From: CAVSUB01 sp963730995
GTDB lineage: Bacteria > Acidobacteriota > Vicinamibacteria > Vicinamibacterales > 2-12-FULL-66-21
Assembly: GCA_963730995.1 (NCBI GenBank)
Contig: CAVSUB010000013.1
Coordinates: 434,001 to 498,000, forward strand
Reading direction: 5' to 3'
Length of the DNA: 64,000 bases
In this document: positions 51,747-60,724 of the stretch, piece after piece
How positions within the stretch are numbered: the stretch's first letter is position 1
Layout: the number at the start of each line of letters is the position of its first letter
Program-made: the position numbers and the translations under genes
Notes under the pieces: model-generated
What the model was told of the DNA's origin: nothing
Database searches by the model: none
What the model saw: only the letters and a program-made list of their open reading frames with translations

Positions 51747-52589
51747 ATGTCGAAGCGAGGCCCCGCGGCAAAGGGCCCACTGAAACCCCTCAAGAACGTC
51801 GCGGCGACGCGCCACATTCTCGAGCAGCTCTCCGAACAACATCCCGGCGCCGATACCGAGCTGCATTTCTCGAACGCCTACGAGCTGCTTGTCGCGACCA
51901 TTCTGTCGGCGCAGTGCACCGACGAGCGTGTGAATCAGGTGACGCCTGCGCTCTTCCGGCGTTATCCCGATGCCCGTGCGCTCGTCAGGGCGTCGACATC
52001 CGAGCTCGAACCGCAGATCCAGTCCACGGGCTTTTTCCGCGCCAAGTCTCGATCGCTGAAAGGCATGGCCACCGCGCTAGTGGCCGACCATGGCGGAGAG
52101 GTGCCGCGCACGATGGAGGCGCTCGTCAAGCTGCCGGGCGTCGGCCGCAAGACCGCGAACGTCGTGCTCGGGCACGCGCTCGGCGTCCCCGGCCTCCCCG
52201 TCGATCGCCACGTCCTTCGCGTCGCCAATCGCATCGGCATCGCGCGCTCAGACGACCCGGTCGTCGTCGAACAGCAATTGTGCGCCGCCCTGCCGCCCGC
52301 CGACTGGACCCGCGCATCCGACACGCTGATCCTGCACGGCCGCCGCATCTGCAAGCCGCGCCCGCTCTGCGACCGCTGCGCAGTGACTGAGGAGTGCGAT
52401 TACTTCCGACACGTAGTATCAAAAGAGAGGGATGGGAGCCGAGCGGCAAAGCCGCGAGGTACAGGTCGCGGGGGTGGGGTTGCCCGTACTAATGCCGCTC
52501 CAAGCATCACGACGCCGCAAAAGCGCCGAGCGCCGAAGGCGCGAGGTACAGGTCGCCGCGCGGGAGCGCGGCGACGCAGTAAAGAATGA
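51747..52589 (+). CDS. nth: Endonuclease III with repeat-derived C-terminal tail
   Basis: Base-excision repair glycosylase/AP lyase. Residues 1-~228 are a normal Nth: FSNAYELLVATILSAQCTDERVNQVTP, the HhH motif LPGVGRKTANVVLG with catalytic Lys, catalytic Asp in VDRHVLRVANR, and the 4Fe-4S cluster CKPRPLCDRCAVTEEC (Cx5Cx2Cx5C). The last ~50 residues are Arg/Gly/Ala-rich and are encoded by REP-like repeats (52438-52575), so they look like an accidental extension. The gene overlaps the next one by ATGA at the repeat-derived end. Confidence 0.95.
   Translation: MSKRGPAAKGPLKPLKNVAATRHILEQLSEQHPGADTELHFSNAYELLVATILSAQCTDERVNQVTPALFRRYPDARALVRASTSELEPQIQSTGFFRAKSRSLKGMATALVADHGGEVPRTMEALVKLPGVGRKTANVVLGHALGVPGLPVDRHVLRVANRIGIARSDDPVVVEQQLCAALPPADWTRASDTLILHGRRICKPRPLCDRCAVTEECDYFRHVVSKERDGSRAAKPRGTGRGGGVARTNAAPSITTPQKRRAPKARGTGRRAGARRRSKE
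52438..52575 (+). repeat. REP-like repeat pair and perfect 10-bp hairpin inside the nth 3' end
   Basis: Two 33-bp copies (52438-52470, 52525-52557) sharing gcgaggtacaggtcgc, each with its own small hairpin. A perfect stem follows, gtcgccgcgc-ggga-gcgcggcgac (52552-52575, GNRA-type loop). All lie in the last 50 codons of nth and 11 nt before the next start codon. Confidence 0.8.
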
Positions 52590-52984
52590 CTCGACAGGAC
52601 TTCGAACGTCTCGTCGAAGAGGCTCTGCGCGAGATCCCGCGGCGCTTCCGGCGCGCGATGAAGAACGTCGCGGTCGTCGTCGAGGACGAGCCGTCGCCTG
52701 CGCTTCTGAACGAAATGGAGATCGATCCGGAGGACACGTTGTTCGGCCTCTACCAGGGCACGCCGCTTCCCGAGCGGAGCTGGAGTTACGGGAATGCGCT
52801 GCCCGACCGCATCTCGATCTATCAGCGGCCCATCGAAGAGACGTGCGCAGACGAAGACGAAATCCGCGACTGCGTGGCCGAGACAGTCATCCATGAGTTC
52901 GGCCATTACTTCGGCATGAGCGAGGAACAGATCGAAGAGATCGAGGAAAAGTTCTGGCGGGGCGAGCCGTTGGACGACGTCTGA
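52586..52984 (+). CDS. Minimal metallopeptidase (COG3824/DUF1025-type zincin)
   Basis: A 132-aa protein: QDFERLVEEALREIPRRFRRAMKNVAVVVEDEPS, GLYQGTPLPERSW..LPDRISIYQRPIEE, and a zinc motif TVIHEFGHYFGMSEEQIEEIE (HExxHxxGxxE-like). It matches the short one-domain zincins of COG3824, widespread in Acidobacteria, Actinobacteria and Proteobacteria; substrate unknown. Starts in the nth stop (ATGA). Confidence 0.88.
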   Translation: MTRQDFERLVEEALREIPRRFRRAMKNVAVVVEDEPSPALLNEMEIDPEDTLFGLYQGTPLPERSWSYGNALPDRISIYQRPIEETCADEDEIRDCVAETVIHEFGHYFGMSEEQIEEIEEKFWRGEPLDDV

Positions 52985-52999
52985 GGGATACTCTCAACG

Positions 53000-53145
53000 C
53001 TGTGCGCGCTGCGCGCGCCCGCCGGCCAGCCTTCGCTAAAGCTATGGCGGCCGCCTTCGCGCCGAAGGCGCTTCGGCGAGCTCGCCGGAGCTTCTAGCGT
53101 AGGCGGAACGGCGTTGGGGGGGCCGGCGGGGCGAAGCCCCCCGGT
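53000..53145. repeat. REP-like palindromic block before rsmA
   Basis: A dense set of inverted repeats: gccttcgc-gccgaaggc-type arms, a cttcggcgag/ctcgccgg pair, a segment cttcgctaaagctatggcgg, and the hairpin element 53123-53145 also found at 49851. No coding content. Confidence 0.75.
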
Positions 53146-53151
53146 TAAGAG

Positions 53152-53940
53152 ATGCGCGCGCGTAAGAAGTACGGGCAGCACTTTCTGGAGCCGGCCTGGG
53201 CCGATCGTCTGGTGGAGGCGATCGCTCCGCGGTCCGGCGACCGGTTCCTCGAGATCGGACCCGGCCCTGGCGCCTTGACGTCTCGCCTGGCTCCCCGGGT
53301 CGCGGCGCTGACGGCTGTCGAGATCGATCCGCAGATGGTGGCCGCGCTGGCGCATCGCGTGCCATCGAACGTGACGATCGTCGGCGCCGACATCCTCGAA
53401 TTCGACATCCCGGCGGCGGCCGCTGACTCGAAGGTCAGGGTCGCGGGCAACCTGCCCTACAACGTCTCGTCTCCGATCCTGTTCCGGCTTCTCGCGGCCC
53501 ATCGCGCCTGTGGCTGTCTCGTGGACGCAACCCTGATGCTGCAGCGCGAGGTGGCCGAGCGCATTCGGGCCTCTCCAGGGAGTCGCGACTATGGAGTGCT
53601 GTCGATCCTGATCCAGCTTCACGCGGACGTGCGCCCGCTCTTGAACCTGCCGCCAGGCGCGTTCCGTCCCGCACCCAAGGTGCACTCAGCCGTTGTCGCG
53701 CTGACCTTTCGGGGCCCCGCCGTCGCGCTGTCGGATGAGGCGCTGTTCGAGGGCATGGTTCGATCGATGTTCACCCAGCGGCGCAAGATGCTTGGGAACG
53801 CGTTGTCAGGATTTGCCGGGCAACTGGGCTGGGCGGCGAGTGACGCGCTCACACGCGCCGACATCGACCCGCGCCGGCGGCCGGAGACGCTGCAACTCAC
53901 AGAACTGGCGCGGCTTGCGGAGGTGTTTGGTTCGAGCTGA
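53152..53940 (+). CDS. rsmA: 16S rRNA dimethyladenosine transferase RsmA/KsgA
   Basis: Dimethylates A1518/A1519 of 16S rRNA, 262 aa. Motifs are KKYGQHFLEPAW, SAM-binding FLEIGPGPGALTSRLA, VEIDPQM, catalytic VAGNLPYNVSSPILF and the C-terminal VRSMFTQRRKMLGNAL. The start immediately follows a REP-like hairpin, with AAGAG as a modest ribosome site. Confidence 0.96.
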   Translation: MRARKKYGQHFLEPAWADRLVEAIAPRSGDRFLEIGPGPGALTSRLAPRVAALTAVEIDPQMVAALAHRVPSNVTIVGADILEFDIPAAAADSKVRVAGNLPYNVSSPILFRLLAAHRACGCLVDATLMLQREVAERIRASPGSRDYGVLSILIQLHADVRPLLNLPPGAFRPAPKVHSAVVALTFRGPAVALSDEALFEGMVRSMFTQRRKMLGNALSGFAGQLGWAASDALTRADIDPRRRPETLQLTELARLAEVFGSS

Positions 53941-54142
53941 AGACTGGTCTGTGCTATAGTCGAGCCCGATTCGAACCGTCCCGGGCAGGCTGTCCCAGCA
54001 GCCGTCCTGGTGGGTAGCAACCGGTGGCGCCTGCCGCCGTCCGTCCGAAGCTCCCGGCCCTCGGGAAGTCTTCGTACGCGACCTGCCCTTCGACGTCAAG
54101 ATCGCTAACTGGGGTCTCATCCTGACGACTGCGGATCTACAC

Positions 54143-55867
54143 GTGGCTGCTGCACCGCTCGAGCTGATCCCGCTGGGCGGCGTCGGCGAGTTCGGCATGA
54201 ACATGATGGTCATCGCCTGCGGCGAGACAGCCATTCTGGTCGATGCCGGTGTGATGTTTCCGGAGCCCGAGCTCCTCGGCGTGGATCTGGTGATTCCGGA
54301 TCTGCGGCAACTGCAGCAGTATCGGATTGCGGCGCTCGTACTGACGCACGGTCATGAGGACCACATCGGCGCGGTCCCTCACGTGCTGCCGTATTTCGAT
54401 GGCCCGGTCTACGGGACCGCCCTGACGCTCGCGCTCGTCGAGGCGAAGCTCGAGGCGCGGCTCGATGCGAAGTCTTCGACGCGGCTCGATCCAAGTGGGG
54501 AGGCTCGGCCCGACTCCAGGCTGGAGGCTGGCGCAAAGGCCGCGCGGGAGCGGCTGATTCGTGTGAAGCCGCGCGACCGCGTGACGGTCGGCGCGTTCAC
54601 GATCGAGTTCCTTCGCGTCACGCACAGCATGCCCGACTGCGTGGCGCTCGCGATCGAAACGCCGCGCGGCGTCGTGATTCATACGGGCGACTTCAAGGTC
54701 GATCAGACGCCGCTCGACGGAGACCCGATGGACGTTCCCAGGCTCGCGGAGCTCGGGTCGGCGGGTGTCCTGGCGCTGCTGGCCGACAGCACGAACATCG
54801 ATCGGAAAGGAGTCTCCGGCTCCGAGCTCGATGTCACCGATGCCTTCGAGGAGATTTTCACGGGCGCCGACGGAAAGATCGTCGTCGCCATGTTCGCATC
54901 CAGTATCTTCCGGATGCAGATCGTCATCGATCTCGCGGCGCAGTTCGATCGCAGGGTCGCGTTCGTCGGAAGAGGGGTCATCGAGAACTCGGAGATTGCC
55001 CAGCGGCTTGGATACCTGCGAATACCGGTCGGCGTGCAGATGCGCGACTCGGAGGTTCGGAACACGCCGTCGCAGGATGTCGTGTGCATTTGCACGGGGT
55101 CGCAGGGTGAGCCGCAGGCCGCGCTGCCGCGGATCGCAATCAACGATCACCGCCACGTGCGCCTCGAGCCCGACGACGTCGTCGTGTTCTCGGCCCGGGA
55201 AATCCCCGGCAACGAGAAAGCCATCGGGCGCGTGATGAACCACATCGCTCGCCGGCATGCTGAGGTGGTCTACGAGGGGATCAAGCACGTGCACGTGTCG
55301 GGTCACGGGAGTGAGGAAGAGCTCAAGCTCATGCTGTCGCTCGTAAGACCGCAGTACTTCGTGCCGATACACGGGGAGTACCGCCAGCTCGCCCTGCACG
55401 CCCGGGTCGCGACTCGCGTGTCCAGGACGACGAGAGTCCTGCTGGCGGAGAATGGCGACGTCATCCGCTTCGACGACGAGGGGGGGCGGATTGCGGACAA
55501 GGTGCCGGCGGGCCGCGTGCTGATCGACGGCACACGGAGCGGCGAGGTCGGTGACGAGGTGCTCCGTGACCGACGCCATCTTTCGGGGGACGGCCTGGTC
55601 GTGGCGGTCGTGAGCATCGGGAGGCAGTCCGGGAGCCTGGAAGAGACGCCGGACGTCATCACGCGCGGCTTCGTGGTGGACGCGCGCACTGAGGCGCTTC
55701 TCAAGGAAATCCCGGCGCTGCTCGCAGCAACGCTCGAGGCCGCGAGCGTCGAGGAACGGACGGACCCCGGACTCATCAAGGAGAAGATTCGCGTGGATCT
55801 GCAGCGGTTCTTCCGGAAACGATCAGGCCTCCGGCCCCTGGTGCTGCCGGTCGTGATGGAGGTCTGA
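54143..55867 (+). CDS. rnj: Ribonuclease J with low-complexity insertion
   Basis: Metallo-beta-lactamase/beta-CASP RNase with 5' exo and endo activity, 574 aa. GTG start; LIPLGGVGEFGMNMMVIAC, the zinc motif LTHGHEDHIG (H69, H71, D73, H74), HTGDFKVDQTP, DSTNIDRKGVSGSE, a beta-CASP SSIFRMQIVID, CTGSQGEPQAAL and HVSGHGSEEELKLML are all present. Between residues ~103 and 135 a charged imperfect-repeat insertion (LEARLDAKSSTRLDPSG...) interrupts the lactamase fold where relatives have a short loop. Two bp upstream of ftsK; a TATAGT-like -10 near 53955 would give a ~180-nt leader. Confidence 0.95.
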   Translation: MAAAPLELIPLGGVGEFGMNMMVIACGETAILVDAGVMFPEPELLGVDLVIPDLRQLQQYRIAALVLTHGHEDHIGAVPHVLPYFDGPVYGTALTLALVEAKLEARLDAKSSTRLDPSGEARPDSRLEAGAKAARERLIRVKPRDRVTVGAFTIEFLRVTHSMPDCVALAIETPRGVVIHTGDFKVDQTPLDGDPMDVPRLAELGSAGVLALLADSTNIDRKGVSGSELDVTDAFEEIFTGADGKIVVAMFASSIFRMQIVIDLAAQFDRRVAFVGRGVIENSEIAQRLGYLRIPVGVQMRDSEVRNTPSQDVVCICTGSQGEPQAALPRIAINDHRHVRLEPDDVVVFSAREIPGNEKAIGRVMNHIARRHAEVVYEGIKHVHVSGHGSEEELKLMLSLVRPQYFVPIHGEYRQLALHARVATRVSRTTRVLLAENGDVIRFDDEGGRIADKVPAGRVLIDGTRSGEVGDEVLRDRRHLSGDGLVVAVVSIGRQSGSLEETPDVITRGFVVDARTEALLKEIPALLAATLEAASVEERTDPGLIKEKIRVDLQRFFRKRSGLRPLVLPVVMEV

Positions 55868-55869
55868 AC

Positions 55870-58323
55870 GTGGCAGGATCCGCGGTCTCCCGTCGTGTGA
55901 GCGAGTTCGCGGGCGTGACGCTCTTTGCTGTCGCGCTCATCTGGTTCGTGGCCTTGGCCACCTACAGCCCCGCAGACCCGGTCTGGTTCTTCAACACGGG
56001 ATCCGGCATCGCAACCGCCAACTTCGCCGGACGCGTCGGCGCGTTTGCGGCCGAGCTCTCGTATCAGCTCCTCGGCTACGGCGCCTACCTCGTCCCGCTC
56101 GTGCTCGCGGTCATCGGCTGGCACTACTTCTGGTGCCACATCGTCGACGCCGCGTACACCAAGCTGACCGGCGCGGCGCTCCTGTTTTCGTGTGTGTCCT
56201 CCTTCCTGTCATTGGCGTTCGGGGCACTCGACATCTCCGGGAAGTCCTTCAGGGCTGGGGGCTACGTCGGCGATGCCCTGGCGTCGCTCCTCGCCGCCTA
56301 CCTGAACCGCACGGGATCGATCATTTTGATCCTGACGCTCCTCTTCCTGTCGATCATTCTGTCGACGCAGTTCTCCTTCGGACGGCTCTTCTCCTTTGTC
56401 GCCGGGTTGATACGCGATCGATGGGCGGCCCTGCTGGGAGCCATTCGCGCCCGCCGTGAGGAACAGCGACGTGACAAGCAGCGCCAGGAGGTCATCAAGA
56501 AGCACCTCGAAAAGGCTGCGAAGGACGGTCAAGACGCTCAGCCCGGCAAGGAGCCCGTGGACGCGCGCGGGGCGAGGCCTTCCCGACCCCTTATTGCGGC
56601 CGATGTCACGCCGCAGCGGCCGTCTCAGGCCGCGGCCCGGCCATCGGGAGGCTTGCTCGCTTCCAAGACGCCTGCTGCGGAGGACGTTCCGAAACCGTCC
56701 CGAGCCGCCGCGGTTGTCGGCGCGGCTGCGGCAGCCCTGAAGGCCGCGTCAGCGAGGCCAACGCCTCCGCCGGCGATCAAGCGTCCACCTCCGACGCCTT
56801 CCACACCGTCGCTGCCGCTCTCTTCGGAGCCGGAGAAGCTGCCGGCTGAGCGCAAGCGCGGGGCGTTCATCCCTCCCCCACTCGCGCTTCTGGACGCGCC
56901 AAAAGGCGAGCGCAAGATCGACGAGCGGGAGCTGATGGAGGGGGCGCGGCTCCTTGAAGAGAAGTGCCGCGAGTTCTCGGTCGAGGGCTCGGTCGTGCAG
57001 ATCCATCCCGGTCCCGTCGTGACGACCTACGAGTTCAAGCCGGATGCCGGGGTGAAGTACAGCAAGATCACCGGTCTGGCCGACGACCTCTGTCTGGCGA
57101 TGCAGGCCGAGTCCGTCCTGATCGATCGCATACCGGGCAAATCCACGGTCGGCATCCAGATTCCCAACCCGAATCGCGAGCAGATCTCCCTGCGTGAGCT
57201 GATGGAATCCGATGCCTACCGGCGTTCAGCGTCCAAGCTCACGCTCGCCCTCGGCAAGACCATTCATGGTGAGCCCTTCGTCAGCGATCTCGGGACGATG
57301 CCGCACCTCCTGATTGCGGGCTCGACCGGGACGGGCAAGTCCGTGAGCGTGAACGCGATGCTCTCGAGCATCCTCTTCCGCGCCTCTCCGGACGAGGTGC
57401 GGCTGATCATGATCGACCCGAAGCGGCTCGAGCTTGGGATGTACGAAGATATCCCTCACCTCCTTACCCCCGTCGTGGTCGATCCGAAGCAGGCCTCGAA
57501 TGCGCTTCGATGGGCTGTGCGGGAGATGGAGGAACGCTACAAGACGCTCGCTGCCGTCGGCGTCCGGAACATCGAACAGTACAACCGCAACCTCCGGCTC
57601 GCGCAGGAAGAGGCCAAGGGACCGGTCCTCGACGACAACGGGAACGAGGTCAAGGCGCTGCCCTTCATTGTCGTGCTGATCGACGAGCTCGCGGACCTGA
57701 TGATGGTTGCGGGCAACGAGGTCGAAGAATCTATCGCCCGACTCGCGCAGATGGCGCGAGCCGTCGGCATCCACTTGATTCTGGCGACGCAGCGACCGTC
57801 GGTCGACGTCATCACCGGACTGATCAAAGCAAACCTGCCGGCTCGTATCTCGTTCCGCGTTTCGTCGAAGACGGATTCCCGGACGATTCTGGACGGCAAC
57901 GGCGCCGAGCAGCTGCTGGGCAAGGGCGACATGCTCTATCTGCCCCCGGCATCGTCCCGGTTCGTCCGGCTCCATGGCCCTTACATCTCGGAGCAGGAGA
58001 GCGCGCGGCTCGCCAGCTTTCTGCGCAAGCAGGGCAAGCCGACGTACGACGAGACGATCACGGCGGAGGACAAGCAGGCATCGGGAGATCTCGAGTTCGA
58101 GAAGGACGATCTGTACGACGAGGCGGCTCGAATCGTGGTATCGAGCGGCCAGGCGTCCATTTCGTATCTGCAGCGGCGGTTGCGCATCGGCTTCAGCCGC
58201 GCCGCGCGCCTGGTGGACATGATGGAGGCGGAGGGCCTGGTGTCGGGCGCGGCGGGCGGCAAAGCGCGCGAGGTCCTGGTGAAGAAGGATTACTTCGACG
58301 AGGTCGACGCTCAGCTGCGATAA
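55870..58323 (+). CDS. ftsK: DNA translocase FtsK/SpoIIIE
   Basis: An 817-aa septal DNA pump. The N-terminal ~200 residues have four TM helices (FAGVTLFAVALIWFVALATY etc.), then a Pro/Ala-rich linker (~200-345). The motor has GSTGTGKSVSVNAML (Walker A) and VVLIDELADLMM (Walker B), DPKRLELGMYEDIPHLLTPVVVDPKQA, and QRPSVDVITGLIKANLPARISFRV. A C-terminal gamma winged-helix (EAARIVVSSGQASISYLQRRLRIGFSRAARLVDMME) would read KOPS-like sites. GTG 55870 lies 2 nt after the RNase J TGA. Confidence 0.96.
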   Translation: MAGSAVSRRVSEFAGVTLFAVALIWFVALATYSPADPVWFFNTGSGIATANFAGRVGAFAAELSYQLLGYGAYLVPLVLAVIGWHYFWCHIVDAAYTKLTGAALLFSCVSSFLSLAFGALDISGKSFRAGGYVGDALASLLAAYLNRTGSIILILTLLFLSIILSTQFSFGRLFSFVAGLIRDRWAALLGAIRARREEQRRDKQRQEVIKKHLEKAAKDGQDAQPGKEPVDARGARPSRPLIAADVTPQRPSQAAARPSGGLLASKTPAAEDVPKPSRAAAVVGAAAAALKAASARPTPPPAIKRPPPTPSTPSLPLSSEPEKLPAERKRGAFIPPPLALLDAPKGERKIDERELMEGARLLEEKCREFSVEGSVVQIHPGPVVTTYEFKPDAGVKYSKITGLADDLCLAMQAESVLIDRIPGKSTVGIQIPNPNREQISLRELMESDAYRRSASKLTLALGKTIHGEPFVSDLGTMPHLLIAGSTGTGKSVSVNAMLSSILFRASPDEVRLIMIDPKRLELGMYEDIPHLLTPVVVDPKQASNALRWAVREMEERYKTLAAVGVRNIEQYNRNLRLAQEEAKGPVLDDNGNEVKALPFIVVLIDELADLMMVAGNEVEESIARLAQMARAVGIHLILATQRPSVDVITGLIKANLPARISFRVSSKTDSRTILDGNGAEQLLGKGDMLYLPPASSRFVRLHGPYISEQESARLASFLRKQGKPTYDETITAEDKQASGDLEFEKDDLYDEAARIVVSSGQASISYLQRRLRIGFSRAARLVDMMEAEGLVSGAAGGKAREVLVKKDYFDEVDAQLR

Positions 58324-58355
58324 CGCGGCGCCGTCGGACCAGCATCGGGTGGACC

Positions 58356-60308
58356 ATGTTGACAACGTCGAGAACGCGGAGCATGTCGAAGATGAGCACC
58401 GTCGGCACGGCAGCGGAGCGCGATCATGCTCGCGGTCCGGCGAAGCCCAGCCTGGCCAGATTCGTGGCAAGCGTCGCGCTGGTGTGCCTGGCGGTCGGGA
58501 CCCCGCTGCGTGCCACACCCGAGCAGCAGCGGGAGCTGTTCACGCGAACGCTCGCGCGTGAGCGCATCGTGCGCGATGGCAACCCTCCACCGACGCTTCA
58601 ACAGATTCGGGAAGTGGTCGGCGCCTACGAGCAATTCGTGCGGCGTTTTCCGATCAGCGGCTTCAGCGACAACGCGCTGTGGCAGGCGGGAAACCTGTCG
58701 CTCCTCGCCTATCAGCGGTTCGGGCAGACATCCGATCGGCGGGCGGGCCTGCGGCTCCTTAATCAGTTGAAGTCGTCCTATCCCTCGAGTTCGCTTCTCG
58801 GGCGCTACGACGAGACGGTAGCGGAGTTCGACGCGCAGCCGGACAATGACGCGCCGGTGAGGGTCACGTCCAAGCCTGCTCCGCCGGTGGCGTTGGCGAC
58901 CCTGTCAGCGCCTCCGGCACCAGCGCGATCGAACGTGGAATCAGCCCCTGCTTCCTCCGTCAAGGCAGTCGCGTCGACCGGCGAGACTGTGGCCATCCGG
59001 GCCATCACCCGGACGTCTCTTGCCGACGGCGTCAGGGTGAGCATCGAACTGGACGGCGAGATCTCCTACCACCAGGAACGCCTCGACAACCCGCGGCGCG
59101 TCTTCTTCGATTTGAAGGGCGCGCGCCCGATCGAGGCGCTGCTCGATGCGACCCTCAGGTTCCCTGATGATCCGGTTCCGGAAATCAGGCTCGGACGGCA
59201 TCCCCAGAACACGACCCGGGTCGTGATAGACATGCGTGGCGCAGACGACTACAGCGTCTTCACTCTTTACAACCCATATCGGGTGGTCGTTGACTTCCAT
59301 CGCAGCGGCGCGCCGGTAGCGGCGGTTCCGCGCGTGCCCGTCGCGTCGCCTGTTTCGCTCAGACCGGGGTCGCCCGGCTTCGACTCGAGAGCGACAGCCG
59401 GGCTGGTGATTCCATCGCCTGTCGTTCCGCCCGCGCCGATTGCGGCCGCGCCAATCGAGAAGATCCCGCTCCCCTCCCGCGCCGCAGTTCCACCTGCGCT
59501 CGCCGCGCCTTCAGTGCCGTCGGCGAACTCGAACGGCCGGTTCTCGATCGCCCGTCAACTGGGGCTGGGTGTCTCGCGGGTCGTTATCGATGCGGGCCAC
59601 GGGGGCCACGATCCAGGCGCTCACGGGAATGGCATCAACGAGGCGGATCTGGTGCTCGACGTCGCCCTGAGGCTTCGGAAGCTCCTCACCGAACAGGCCG
59701 GCGTGGACGTCGTCATGACACGCGACACCGACGTCTTCATCCCGCTCGAGGAGCGTACATCGATCGCCAACAGGGAATCGGCGGACCTCTTCCTGTCGAT
59801 CCACGCCAATGCCAGCCGCGACACAAAAGCACGCGGAATCGAGACCTACTTCCTCAACTTCGCCTCGAATCCGGAAGCTGCGGCCGTGGCGGCACGCGAG
59901 AACACGACCTCCGGCAAAACGATGCACAGTCTGCCGGAGATAGTGCGCGCCATCACGCTGAACAACAAGATCGACGAGTCACGCGACTTCGCCGAGCTCG
60001 TTCAGAAGGCGATGGTCAAGAAGCTCGCTGTGAAGAATGCCGAGCTGAGGGATCTCGGCGTCAAGCAGGCGCCGTTCGTGGTCCTGATCGGCGCTGGAAT
60101 GCCGAGCGTCCTCGCGGAGATCTCGTTCGTGACCCACAGGCAGGAAGGCCAGCTGCTCAAGACATCCGCGTATCGGGACCAGATCGCCGAAGCGCTCTTC
60201 GATGCAGTTCAGGGATACCAGAAGTCGCTGAAGTCTCGCAGCGCAGTGGCGTCGAGTACCGAGGGAGGAATAGAGGACCAGGCGCGCCAGGTGCGCGCCC
60301 TCCGGTGA
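58356..60308 (+). CDS. AMIN-domain N-acetylmuramoyl-L-alanine amidase (AmiC-like)
   Basis: A 650-aa exported cell-wall hydrolase. An export signal (FVASVALVCLAVGTPLRA) is followed by a TPR-like region (res ~60-130) and an AMIN domain (~215-310; VRVSIELDGEISYHQERLDNPRRVFFDLKGA). A Pro/Ala linker leads to Amidase_3 (~410-620) with zinc and catalytic residues in VVIDAGHGGHDPGAHG, ADLFLSIHANAS and PSVLAEISFVTH. It should cleave stem peptides during septum splitting, fitting its position after ftsK. The start among ATG 58356, 58383 and 58392 is uncertain. Confidence 0.93.
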   Translation: MLTTSRTRSMSKMSTVGTAAERDHARGPAKPSLARFVASVALVCLAVGTPLRATPEQQRELFTRTLARERIVRDGNPPPTLQQIREVVGAYEQFVRRFPISGFSDNALWQAGNLSLLAYQRFGQTSDRRAGLRLLNQLKSSYPSSSLLGRYDETVAEFDAQPDNDAPVRVTSKPAPPVALATLSAPPAPARSNVESAPASSVKAVASTGETVAIRAITRTSLADGVRVSIELDGEISYHQERLDNPRRVFFDLKGARPIEALLDATLRFPDDPVPEIRLGRHPQNTTRVVIDMRGADDYSVFTLYNPYRVVVDFHRSGAPVAAVPRVPVASPVSLRPGSPGFDSRATAGLVIPSPVVPPAPIAAAPIEKIPLPSRAAVPPALAAPSVPSANSNGRFSIARQLGLGVSRVVIDAGHGGHDPGAHGNGINEADLVLDVALRLRKLLTEQAGVDVVMTRDTDVFIPLEERTSIANRESADLFLSIHANASRDTKARGIETYFLNFASNPEAAAVAARENTTSGKTMHSLPEIVRAITLNNKIDESRDFAELVQKAMVKKLAVKNAELRDLGVKQAPFVVLIGAGMPSVLAEISFVTHRQEGQLLKTSAYRDQIAEALFDAVQGYQKSLKSRSAVASSTEGGIEDQARQVRALR

Positions 60309-60324
60309 AGCTCACTCGAGTCCA

Positions 60325-60400
60325 GTAGCTGTCAGCTCTTAGCCGTCAGCTAGATCCTGTCTTGACGTGTGAGCTGAAAGCCAAAAGCTGATAGCTCAAG
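60325..60400. repeat. AGCT-rich short repeats
   Basis: Repeated agctgtcagctc / agctgaaagcc / agctgatagctc motifs in both orientations between the amidase and a small minus-strand gene; related to 39974-40006. No gene. Confidence 0.55.
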
Positions 60401-60411
60401 TGAATTCGGGA

Positions 60412-60663
60412 CTAGGTCGTGCTGTTGGGAGTGACCCGGAGCGCGTCGCGGTCGGATTGCGGCTCGGGATTGTATTTCGCGCGCAGGAGTTTGAATCCGA
60501 TCAGCGCACCGCCGAGCGCCGCGCCGAGCAACAGGGCCGCGAGCAGCAGGACGCCCGTGAGCCCGAGCGCTCCGACGAGGATGTCCGACATCGACGTCGA
60601 CTCGACGGGCTGCTCTGCTACGCGAACGATGATTGGATTTGTCGGCTGCAGCAGTGCGAACAC
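60412..60663 (-). CDS. Small single-pass membrane protein
   Basis: An 83-aa frame with one strong TM (VGALGLTGVLLLAALLLGAALGGALIGF) and a short polar tail (SDRDALRVTPNSTT). A later start at MSDIL would give 59 aa. No family recognised. It lies downstream of pepA on the same strand. Real coding status is moderately supported by the TM and the absence of a competing frame. Confidence 0.5.
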   Translation of the reverse strand: MFALLQPTNPIIVRVAEQPVESTSMSDILVGALGLTGVLLLAALLLGAALGGALIGFKLLRAKYNPEPQSDRDALRVTPNSTT

Positions 60664-60724
60664 CTTGGACCCCTACACCCTTTAGACTCCGAAACCGTCG
60701 ACTTGGTGCCCGGGCGCGTAGCCC

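Noticed and set aside
53941..54142. Riboswitch in the RNase J leader
   Set aside because: GC-rich helices can be drawn but no known riboswitch consensus could be recognised.
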